NCBI RefSeq assembly: GCF_029814935.1
Contig: NZ_CP104582.1
Location: 2,170,001-2,234,000 of the forward strand
DNA from: Pseudomonas sp. GD03919
GTDB taxonomy: Bacteria; Pseudomonadota; Gammaproteobacteria; Pseudomonadales; Pseudomonadaceae
Direction: 5' to 3'
DNA length: 64,000 nucleotides
Below, piece by piece: positions 56,601-64,000 of this stretch; the stretch's first letter is position 1, and each line of letters opens with the position of its first letter. The translations under genes were made by a program, and so were the position numbers. Below the pieces are notes generated by a model. It saw nothing but the letters and a program-made list of their open reading frames with translations, searched no databases and was not told the origin of the DNA.

Positions 56601-59600
56601 ATGCCTACCGTCAATCCTGATGCGCAACCCTCCGCCAATACTGACGAGGTTCGCGCCGTCTTTGCGAGTTTCGATTTTTCCAGGCAACCAGCCACTACTC
56701 CCCTCGACCAGGTTCTGCACGAACTGTTGGCGCCTTGTCTTGGCAACGAGCCTGGACCGGATGCGGCCGGCTGCCTGGCCCTGCTGCCAGTGCAGACCGG
56801 CTTGGGCAAGACCCACAGCAGCCTGGGCCTGTTGATCGAGCAGATGCTGGCGCAGGTGCAGCGGCGTCTCGAGGACCCTTCCGCGGCTGCGCGCCGGCTG
56901 GTCTACATCACCGACTCGATTGACAACACGCGGCATGCGCACGACAAGCTGCGCGAGTTGATCGATGCGCAGGTTGTCGACGGCCTGCCGCGCTTCAGTG
57001 CCGAGCAGCGCGCCTGGCTGAAGGAGCAGGTGCTCTACTTGCCCAGCCAGGCCAACCAGTTGGAGAGCTGCAGCGACGAGCTGGTGCATGAGCTGGTCGA
57101 GTGTTTTGCTGGGGCCGACCGCAAGCTGCTGGCGCAGTGGGCGGAGTTCCTCCGCCTCTCCCGCATGGCCAGGGAGCGCCGGGAACTGGCCAGCGCCTTG
57201 CGCGACAGCCTGCAGGAACGGGCGCAGGCAATCCACAAGGCCCTGTTGCAGGCGATCCAGCTCAGGCTGCGCGAGCGGCAGCAGGCCGGGCAGCCGCTGA
57301 CCTCATCGCGGGAGCAGACACTGCTCGACCAGTTCCTGCCCGCCGAGCGGCTGCGCCGCGGCGAGGCGCATGTGCTGTTCATGACCACCAGCAAGTACCT
57401 GCACGGCTGCGACCATGCGCTGGGCAAGTACCAGCCGCTGCTGGACCTGCAGGGCCAGTTGCTGCTGATCGACGAGATCGACCGCCAGAGTGGCGAGATC
57501 CTCAAGCTGCTGGTGCGGCGCAAGGCGGTGGACCTGATCGAGGTGATGCGTACCCTGCATGCCAACCTCGGCGTCCACCACCTGGACAACGGCCCGCTGT
57601 ATCGCGACATCGCCCGCCGTTTCGACGAGCTGGCCGCCGATCTGCGCACATTTGCCGAAGAATGGCATCTCGACTGCGCCTACGATGTGGAAAATCTCGA
57701 GGAGCTCCAGGGCCCGCTGAGCCTGTTCTCCGACCGCAGCTACACCCACGTGCATTCGCTGAAGCATGCTTTCAGCCGGCTGCAGCATGACGAGGAGCGC
57801 CAGAAGAACCTGATCCAGGTCCTTGAGCGGGCAGATGGCGAGCTGTTGCCCCTGGACGAGGATGCCTTCAGCCGCTTCCTCAATGGTGCCGACCAGTTGT
57901 TCCAGCGCTTCATCCGCCTGATGGAAGTGGCGGTCTATCAGCGCCAGGCCAATGCGCGACACAGTGAGGCGGAGGGTGCCCGCGAGCGTTATTTGGATTC
58001 GCAGCGCCAGCAGGTGATCGGCTCGATCCTCAGCCACTACAACCTGCGCGGGCTGATCGAGCCGGTGCGCGAGGCACTGGCCAGCCATGCGCTGAGCCCC
58101 ACTCGACAGACGCAGGCGCGCGAGCAGCGCAGCTACCATGGGCGCGGCTTCAAGTTCATCGAGGTGCGCCGTCACGCCGACAGTCAGGACACGGTGGCCG
58201 CGCAGCTCAGCGGCCTGCGCTGCTCACCCAGCGGCTGGCTGGCCGAGCTGGTCGAGGGCGGGGCGGTGGTGCTCGGCCTCAGTGCCACTGCCGAGGCGCA
58301 GACGGTGGTGCACAATTTCGACCTGCACTATCTGGCGCAGCGTCTCGGCAGCGCCTTGCGGCGAGTTGACGGAGCCCAGTGCCAGCGGCTGCACGAGCAC
58401 TATCAGCAGCGGCGCGACTATGCCGACCGAGTCCGCTTGGAGGTGGCGTTCCACTCCGCCGACGAGGTGTGGCTGTACGACCAGCTGCTGCTCTGGCGCA
58501 GGATGCGCAACCCAGGACTCGAGCTGGACCGATTGCTCGGCGGCGAAGAGGATTGCACCTACCAGCGCCAGCAGCTGAGCAAGCTGCTGCTGGCTCTGCA
58601 GCGCTTCGCTGCCAGTCCCGACAATCGCTACCTGCTGGTGCTGCGCAACAGCTTCCGCAGTCTACAGAACGACGAGCTGCGCGCCTTTGTGGAGGACTGC
58701 CTGCAGCGCTGGAGTCCGGCGCGGCGGGTGCGGGTATTCCACGAGGTGAATGCCGGTGCGCTGCGCGCCGATGTCTATGACCAGGTGCTGGAGGTGCTGC
58801 ACCACACCCTGGACAAGGTGGTGGTGTTCAGCAGCTACAACACCATGGGCACCGGCAAGAATCCCGACTACCGGGTCGGCCAGCCGGCGGATCGCGAAAC
58901 GCTGGTCTGGGTGGGCACGGGCGAGGCGGACTTCCGTGCTGCCGATATCGACGCACTCTACCTGGAGAAGCCTACCCACCTGCTGCCTGGCGACGAGACT
59001 GCGCCGGACAGCGAGCGGCTCATCCGCCTGCATTGCACCTTGGCTCTGCAGGAGCGCGATGAGCTGTCGGTACGCGAGGCGCGCCACTGGATCCGTCGGC
59101 TGCTGCGTAACGACACCCGGCAACTGCTTGGTGACTATTACCAGACCCGCGACTACCCGGCGGCGGTCTGGCGCATCGTCGAACAGGCTGTCGGCCGTAC
59201 CGCACGCACCGCCTGCAAGCGCCGGCAGATCCTCCTGCTCGCCGACGCCGAACTGCGTGAGCTGCTCGCTGCCGACGATCGCGATCCGCGCCTGCTCTCC
59301 CATGAGTACCTGGCTCTGCGCGAGCGGGCCGGCACGCCGTCTACTCAGCAGCGCGCCGCGTTGCAGGAGCGCCGTTGCCTGAACCTCGCTGTGCGCCACA
59401 CCGAGAATTCCCGCCAGTACATCCGCTCCCTGCTCAAGCACCTGTACCAGGGCGATGAGGCCACCATTGCCGCCTGGGAGGGGCTACGCCGTCAGGTGCT
59501 GACGCAGCCGGCTCTGGCCGCCGAGCCGGTCGAGCAGGCCTTGCTTTACCTGCAACTGCCGGGTGAGTCAGCTGAGGGCTACGCGTTCAGCGGCAATCCC

Positions 59601-60212
59601 GAGCATGCCGTCGCGGACCTGTGCTTCTTCTCCGGGCTCAAGCGGCCGCGGGAGGTCAGCGCCCGTGCCGCTGGGCTACCGCTACTAATGGCCAATCGCC
59701 AGGTGCGCGAGCACTTCATTGCCAACGACTTCGCCTGCCACTGGCCCGCCTCACCCTGGCTGCTCAATCCACTGGTGTTCCAGGCCATCTATCAGGGCGC
59801 GGTGGGTGAGCAGGCGGCCCGTGCTGTGCTGGAGGCGCAGGGTCTGCAGTGGCAGCCCCTGCCGGCCGAGCACTACGAGCGCTTCGATGCGCTGGTCGAG
59901 TACCGCGGCCAGCGGGTATTGCTCGACGTCAAGCACTGGCGTGGCGCCCAGGACAGCGAAGCGCAGGAGCTGGAAGCCTGGACGGCGAAGATCCGCCGTG
60001 TCGGCGCAGCGCTGGGCGTACGCAAGGTGATCTACCTGCGGGTGCTGGGCCCGGCCGGACAGTCGGTGCGCTTCTGCGACGAGCAGTTCCGCGGTTGCCC
60101 GCCCGAGCAGGCGACGGTGATGGACTGGCCGGCGCTGCTCGACGAGCGTACCGGACAGCTGTTGGAAGACAACCTGATCGAGTTTCTCACCTGGCTGGAG
60201 GCCAACGCATGA
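56601..60212 (+). CDS. SF2-type helicase with C-terminal PD-(D/E)XK nuclease domain
   Basis: A 1203-aa protein. Helicase motifs are in order: Walker A PVQTGLGKTHSS (about 63-74), Ia LVYITDSIDNTRHAHDK (100-116), Walker B LLLIDEIDRQSG (288-299), motif III LGLSATAEAQ (about 557-566), V-like SSYNTMGTGKNPD (about 744), VI EQAVGRTARTACKRRQ (about 859). The C-terminal 150 residues have the nuclease pattern GEQAARAVLEAQG..FDALVEY..VLLDVKHW (acidic residue about 1070, D1096, D1109-x-K1111). AAAGGAG precedes ATG 56601. The next gene starts within its stop codon (ATGA), so the two proteins probably act together on DNA or RNA. I cannot match it to a named defence system. Confidence 0.75.
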   Translation: MPTVNPDAQPSANTDEVRAVFASFDFSRQPATTPLDQVLHELLAPCLGNEPGPDAAGCLALLPVQTGLGKTHSSLGLLIEQMLAQVQRRLEDPSAAARRLVYITDSIDNTRHAHDKLRELIDAQVVDGLPRFSAEQRAWLKEQVLYLPSQANQLESCSDELVHELVECFAGADRKLLAQWAEFLRLSRMARERRELASALRDSLQERAQAIHKALLQAIQLRLRERQQAGQPLTSSREQTLLDQFLPAERLRRGEAHVLFMTTSKYLHGCDHALGKYQPLLDLQGQLLLIDEIDRQSGEILKLLVRRKAVDLIEVMRTLHANLGVHHLDNGPLYRDIARRFDELAADLRTFAEEWHLDCAYDVENLEELQGPLSLFSDRSYTHVHSLKHAFSRLQHDEERQKNLIQVLERADGELLPLDEDAFSRFLNGADQLFQRFIRLMEVAVYQRQANARHSEAEGARERYLDSQRQQVIGSILSHYNLRGLIEPVREALASHALSPTRQTQAREQRSYHGRGFKFIEVRRHADSQDTVAAQLSGLRCSPSGWLAELVEGGAVVLGLSATAEAQTVVHNFDLHYLAQRLGSALRRVDGAQCQRLHEHYQQRRDYADRVRLEVAFHSADEVWLYDQLLLWRRMRNPGLELDRLLGGEEDCTYQRQQLSKLLLALQRFAASPDNRYLLVLRNSFRSLQNDELRAFVEDCLQRWSPARRVRVFHEVNAGALRADVYDQVLEVLHHTLDKVVVFSSYNTMGTGKNPDYRVGQPADRETLVWVGTGEADFRAADIDALYLEKPTHLLPGDETAPDSERLIRLHCTLALQERDELSVREARHWIRRLLRNDTRQLLGDYYQTRDYPAAVWRIVEQAVGRTARTACKRRQILLLADAELRELLAADDRDPRLLSHEYLALRERAGTPSTQQRAALQERRCLNLAVRHTENSRQYIRSLLKHLYQGDEATIAAWEGLRRQVLTQPALAAEPVEQALLYLQLPGESAEGYAFSGNPEHAVADLCFFSGLKRPREVSARAAGLPLLMANRQVREHFIANDFACHWPASPWLLNPLVFQAIYQGAVGEQAARAVLEAQGLQWQPLPAEHYERFDALVEYRGQRVLLDVKHWRGAQDSEAQELEAWTAKIRRVGAALGVRKVIYLRVLGPAGQSVRFCDEQFRGCPPEQATVMDWPALLDERTGQLLEDNLIEFLTWLEANA

Positions 60213-62288
60213 GCCGTATCGAAACCACCCTGATCGAGCGCTACACCCTCGACCGCGAGCGCATCGCCGAGCGCTTCTCCCTGTGGTGCATCGGTTACCG
60301 CGACTACGCTGGTCGCGAGCAGCGGGCCCGCATTGCTACGTTGGCGCGGGATATCTATGCCAGTGGCCCGGTGCTGGCGCTGCATCGCTATGGCGGGGAG
60401 AAGGCCTGCTATGTGCTGACGCCCAGGGGCGAGTCGTTGAGCCTGGCCGATCCTCGGCTGACCTGCTCGGAGCGCGATTATCGTGCAGGAGCAGCATGGC
60501 TGGCTGCTGGCCTGCCTGCTGATCAAGGCCCTGCCCAGCCAGTTGCCGGAACTGGCTTTGCAGGAGGCGAGCCGTTTCGAGGCCGAGGGCCTGTATTACC
60601 TGGTCAGGCAACGCAAGCTGCAGCGCAGCGAGAGTCCGCAACTGGTGGCTGTGGAGGTGGCCATGCAGCCGCAGAAGCTCGACATGGGCAGGCAGCAGCT
60701 GAAGATCGCCGTGCAGACCTTCACGCCATTGTCTGCACTCCTGAACCAGGACGGCGAGCTACCCGCGCGTCTGCGTCGCAAGCCGCGCTATCGGCTCGAT
60801 CGCTACAGTCAGCTATTGCACAAGTCGCTGGAGGGGGACTACCTCAAGTGCAGCCTTCCGCGTCAATCGCGCCAGCGAATAGCTATGCTTGACCTCGGCA
60901 AACAGAGCCTCAGCGACTACCAGTGCTGCAAGCTCGGCATCTTCGCGCTGTTCCTTGAGGATCTGCAGCGTGCCTACGCCGGGGCACTGAGCCTGGAGCT
61001 GCAACATATCCAGGTCGACGAGCGTTACCAGCCGACTCCAGCCGTTCTCAAGCGCGAGTACGCGAAGATCGATGAGATCCTCCGCGACTGGCCGCTGTAC
61101 ATCATCGACACGCTCGGTACGCCGGATACCGTCGCAGCCCTGCGTGAAGCGCTGCAGGTACGTGGCTTCGCGCTGCAGCAGGTGGATACACCGAAGCCTG
61201 GCGCTTGCCACCTGCTTATCGTGCCGCCGGCCGAGCGCTTCGAGGCGGAGCCCGAGCGCGATCCCTACCGGCAGATCAAGCGCACCCATGCCGATGCGGT
61301 GATCCAGGCCTGCACTGTCGAGAAGCTGTTGCCGGAGGGACAGGACGAAGTCTCGCCCCATGTGCTGGACGTGCTGCTCAAGGAGCTGCTGTTCAAGCTT
61401 GAGCTGCAGCAGGGACGGCAGCTGATGGACGGCTATCCGATCCCGCCGGATGCGCTGTTCGTCCTGCCCTGGCGGCTGCGTCGCGAGGAGGACGAAGAGG
61501 AAGAGCAGGACGAGGGACAGGAGCGGCCGGCCGCCAACCTGTTCCTGACCCTTGAACAGCGTGACGGTCGGTTGCATGTGGAGCGGCTGGAGCCGGAGGC
61601 CTGTCTGGCGCGTGTGGATGCCCTGGATACCTCGCTGCTCAGGCGTCTGCGCTCACCCTACTGGGCGCAGGCCAACATCCCGCTGGTCTACTGGCCCAGC
61701 ACCGGCGACGTGCTGGCCTTCATCGACAGCGAGGCGGTCGCCCTGGCCGATTTCCGTGGCATCGGCGAGACCCTGCGGGCGTTGGCGCAGGGGCGCAGTC
61801 AGCGCATCCCGACAGAGCTGCTCAGAGCGTTTCGCGCAGCCAACCCGGTACTCGACCAGGCGGGCGTGGTTCTCGACGCACTGCTGTCTCAGGATTACGA
61901 CAGCTACGGTTATGCCGAGCTGCAGAAGATACCCGCCAAGGGCTCGGGAAAACTGTTGTTCGCCTGGCTGGAGGATGCGCTTGGCGCGCCGCTCAAGGCT
62001 GTTGGTCTGCAGGGACAGGACGGCCCCCTGGAGCGAGTGACTGGTCTGAACTTGGATAACGGCGGGCGCCTGTACTTCGCCGGCAGCGTCGGTTCGCCAC
62101 AGCGCCGACAGGAGAACTTCAGCCACCTCTACCACCTGTACGGCACGCACGAGACGGTTCCCGAGGAGATCCTGCGCCTGATGCAACCGCTGCACATCAG
62201 GCACAAGGGGCTGACTGTCTATCCTCTGCCGTTTAAGTACCTGCGCGAGGTCGGTCAGGCACTCGAACTGCAGCAGGGCGAAGCCTGA
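60209..62288 (+). pseudogene. MID/PIWI-like partner of the helicase, split by a +1 frameshift
   Basis: From ATG 60209 about 91 codons are protein-like (FSLWCIGYRDYAGREQRARI; ALHRYGGEKACYVLTPRGE); coding character then continues in the +1 frame (QEQHGWLLACLLIKALPSQL) to 62288, about 693 codons in all. The switch lies at 60462-60500. GTG 60483 with GGAG ten bases upstream could start the 601-aa second part alone. In that part CHLLIVPPAE, then DPYRQIKRTHADAVIQACTV resembles the phosphate-binding MID motif (Y..IK.......Q) of Argonaute-like proteins, followed by LLKELLFKLELQQG; the end LTVYPLPFKYLREV resembles PIWI C-termini. No DEDX catalytic tetrad is evident, so I expect it to be inactive as a nuclease. 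Family assignment is tentative. Confidence 0.5.
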
Positions 62289-63328
62289 GTGGGCGCGTCG
62301 GCATCTGGTGCCATGGCGTCGCGATACTGCCGGAGGCTGGTTTCCAATTGGCTCAGCAACTCCTGGCGCAGCGCTTGCGGCTCATGCACAACGATCTTGC
62401 CAGTGTGCGACAACAGCCACCAACGCAGTTGCCAGCTGTCTTGCAGGGTAGCGCTCAGTCGGTAGCCGTCGCCATCGATCTCAAGGCGCATGTCGTCGGC
62501 CAGCGGGGTTTCTCGCAGCTGGCGCGCCAGCTCCTCGCTGATCCAGGCCTGCAGCTTAATCATGCCCGCCCCCGGGCTTGTGAACTGCAGGGCGCCGCTG
62601 GCGATGTATTCGTCCAGGCTGAAGTCGTCCGGCCGGCGGCATGGCACATCGAGCAGATCAACCTGCTGGAAGCGGTGCGCCGCGTACAGCCGCACGTCCT
62701 CGTAGGGTTCGGCGATGGCGGCCAGGTAGGTGATGTTGCCGCGCTGGATCAGCGCCAGCGGATTGAGCCTCAGCTCAGTTACCTTGTTGCGGTGAGCGGC
62801 GAAGTAGCTGCATTCCAGTTGACGATCCTCGAGCAGCGCCTGCTGGATGCGCTCGAGCAGCTCGCCGTTTATCTCGGGCGCTAGTAGCGCCAGCTCTGGC
62901 GGCACGCTGGCGATCTTGTCGATCCAGCGCGCCGCCGGCACCTGGTCGCCGAGCGCCAGCAGTTTCTGGTGAGCCTGGGCGAAGCGCGGCTCCAGGCTCT
63001 TGAGCATGCAGGCGGGCAGCAGGGGGCGCAGGCTGTCCTCGACCAGACGCAAGGTCAGCGCTTCGCTGAGCGTCAGGCCGGGCAGCTCGGCGGTAGCGCC
63101 TGGTGTCCAGTACCAGCCATAGGGGGCGCTCTTGTCGTTGCATTGCAGCGGAAACAGATTCGACAGTTCGATCAAGTCGCGCTCGATGGTGCGCTTGCTG
63201 ACCGTGAAGCCGGCGTCGTCGAGCAGTTTGACCAGATTCTGCGCGGTGATGCCCGGCGGGCGTGCCGGCAGGCTGCGCAGCAGCTCCCACTGGCGGCTGA
63301 TGGTGTTGCGGGTGGCGGTAGCGGACAT
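62255..63328 (-). CDS. WYL-domain transcriptional regulator
   Basis: A 357-aa protein. N-terminal winged HTH (SRQWELLRSLPARPPGITAQ; FTVSKRTIERDLIELSNLFP), a linker, the WYL domain (LRLNPLALIQRGNITYLAAI; VRLYAAHRFQQVDLLDVP) and a C-terminal WCX-type extension (DSWQLRWWLLSHTGKIVVHE). WYL regulators commonly sit in defence islands and sense nucleic-acid ligands (for example BrxR). Its 3' end overlaps the 3' end of the PIWI-like gene by 34 bases on the opposite strand. It follows the coiled-coil gene by 25 bases, so those two form an operon. Confidence 0.87.
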   Translation of the reverse strand: MSATATRNTISRQWELLRSLPARPPGITAQNLVKLLDDAGFTVSKRTIERDLIELSNLFPLQCNDKSAPYGWYWTPGATAELPGLTLSEALTLRLVEDSLRPLLPACMLKSLEPRFAQAHQKLLALGDQVPAARWIDKIASVPPELALLAPEINGELLERIQQALLEDRQLECSYFAAHRNKVTELRLNPLALIQRGNITYLAAIAEPYEDVRLYAAHRFQQVDLLDVPCRRPDDFSLDEYIASGALQFTSPGAGMIKLQAWISEELARQLRETPLADDMRLEIDGDGYRLSATLQDSWQLRWWLLSHTGKIVVHEPQALRQELLSQLETSLRQYRDAMAPDADAPTQASPCCSSSA

Positions 63329-63353
63329 GGTTCTTCCTTGAGTTGGGGGGGCT

Positions 63354-64000
63354 TCAGTTGCTGGTGCTGACCGGCAGGTGCGGGCCGACGTAGGCGATCA
63401 CCACCTGGCCGTCGATGATATCGAAATACACGCGCATGCCTTCCAGCCCGGTCTGGTTGCTGACCCGCAGATGGCGCACGAACAGCCGCTTCTCACCCCG
63501 CCAGGTGAACTCGCGCTGGGCGCGCAGACGGGCGTCGCTGAGGGTGGTCTTCGACTCCTTGGCGCAGTAGGCCTTGCTGCCGAAGATGCCGCGCGCCTGG
63601 GTATCCGGAGTGCCGGAGTTGATCGCGTCCAGGTAGGGGAACAGCAGCTTGTCGAGCAGATCGAACAGCCGCTCGGTGGCCGCGAACTGGCCCGGATACT
63701 CGGCTGCCGAGTCCCAGGCGCTGTCCAGCACCATTAGGCGCGAACCGGCAAGCTGGCTGAAATAGGCCAGTACCTCGCTGGGGCTGAGGCTGTCGCGGGC
63801 GCTGGCGACCCGGCGCAGCAGAGTGGTATCGACCGCAGGAGCCGCGACACGCGGGGGCAGGGCGCCGACCGCATCGGCCATGCGCTGCAGGCGATGCTGT
63901 TCGCCGCGGGCATCCTTCAGCTCTTCGCGCAGTTGTGCAGTCGCGTGGCGGGCGTCGTGCAGTTGCTGGCGCAGTTGCAGGATGACCTCGTTTTCGTTGC
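63354..64000 (-). CDS. coiled-coil protein, 5' end outside window
   Basis: The frame runs off the right edge; at least 214 C-terminal residues are visible. The part at the window edge is a heptad-like coiled coil (VILQLRQQLHDARHATAQLR). A compact alpha/beta domain follows (SQLAGSRLMVLDSAWDSA; SGTPDTQARGIFGSKAYCAK) and a beta-rich end (LFVRHLRVSN..MRVYFDII and VVIAYVGPHLPVST). That ending resembles C-terminal domains I associate with other defence-island proteins, but I cannot name the family. It is upstream of, and probably co-transcribed with, the WYL gene. Confidence 0.7.
   Translation of the reverse strand, partial: NENEVILQLRQQLHDARHATAQLREELKDARGEQHRLQRMADAVGALPPRVAAPAVDTTLLRRVASARDSLSPSEVLAYFSQLAGSRLMVLDSAWDSAAEYPGQFAATERLFDLLDKLLFPYLDAINSGTPDTQARGIFGSKAYCAKESKTTLSDARLRAQREFTWRGEKRLFVRHLRVSNQTGLEGMRVYFDIIDGQVVIAYVGPHLPVSTSN

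Noticed and set aside
56601..60212. Cas3-type CRISPR helicase
   Set aside because: The helicase motifs are present, but there is no HD nuclease domain, no other cas gene and no repeat-spacer array in the window.
60483..62288. Catalytically active long Argonaute
   Set aside because: The protein lacks a recognisable PAZ domain and the DEDX residues; only the MID-like motif and the C-terminal shape suggest kinship.

Overview
The window is high-GC gammaproteobacterial chromosome. Gene content and order are those of a Pseudomonas close to the P. aeruginosa / P. mendocina lineages: dusA, the exa/pqq/erc/erb quinoprotein alcohol-oxidation region, the PA2776-PA2779 neighbourhood, then thrS-infC-rpmI-rplT-pheS-pheT-ihfA. 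Organism and orthologue names come from recognising protein sequences by eye; no database search was run.

Region 1 (1-5.25 kb): 5' part of dusA and the divergent protease gene pqqF, followed by an IS110-family (IS1111-type) insertion sequence lying among REP-like palindromes. Region 2 (5.25-39.8 kb) is a nearly complete PQQ-dependent alcohol oxidation and signalling cluster. It holds a porin, a FIST sensor overlapping the hybrid kinase ErcS', the response regulator ErbR, a CXXXCW protein with an ABC exporter, a beta-propeller and a substrate-binding protein, the EraS/EraR pair, the Ca-type quinoprotein ExaA with cytochrome ExaB, and a MoxJ-like binding protein, SoxYZ-like carrier and zinc metallohydrolase. 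It continues with a second quinoprotein carrying the lanthanide-type extra Asp, aldehyde dehydrogenase ExaC, pqqABCDEH, and ErcA with ErcS. An 18-bp dyad (CTACTACC..GG.ACTAG type) recurs upstream of six transcription units here and looks like the binding site of one of the LuxR-type regulators. Several families of short palindromic repeats are scattered through the region; some lie inside coding sequences and one supplies the pqqB stop codon.

Region 3 (39.8-50.6 kb) is core genome: a PA2779/PA2778-like pair, an FAD-dependent amine oxidase, tRNA-Val(GAC), and the thrS-to-MerR translation/IHF operon, with infC probably starting at AUU. Region 4 (50.6-64 kb) is accessory DNA that begins at tRNA-Pro(GGG). 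It contains an N-truncated coiled-coil protein, an AbiEi/AbiEii toxin-antitoxin pair preceded by a perfect 17-bp hairpin, an integrative-element scar (radC and its neighbour, both truncated) sitting in a broken sulfurtransferase gene, and an MFS gene that appears to have lost its first transmembrane hairpin. Its last part is an unfamiliar nucleic-acid module: a 1203-residue SF2 helicase with a C-terminal PD-(D/E)XK nuclease, an overlapping gene whose product has a MID/PIWI-like segment but is split by a +1 frameshift, a convergent WYL regulator, and a coiled-coil protein that runs off the window. This module is the best candidate for an undescribed (defence-like) system.
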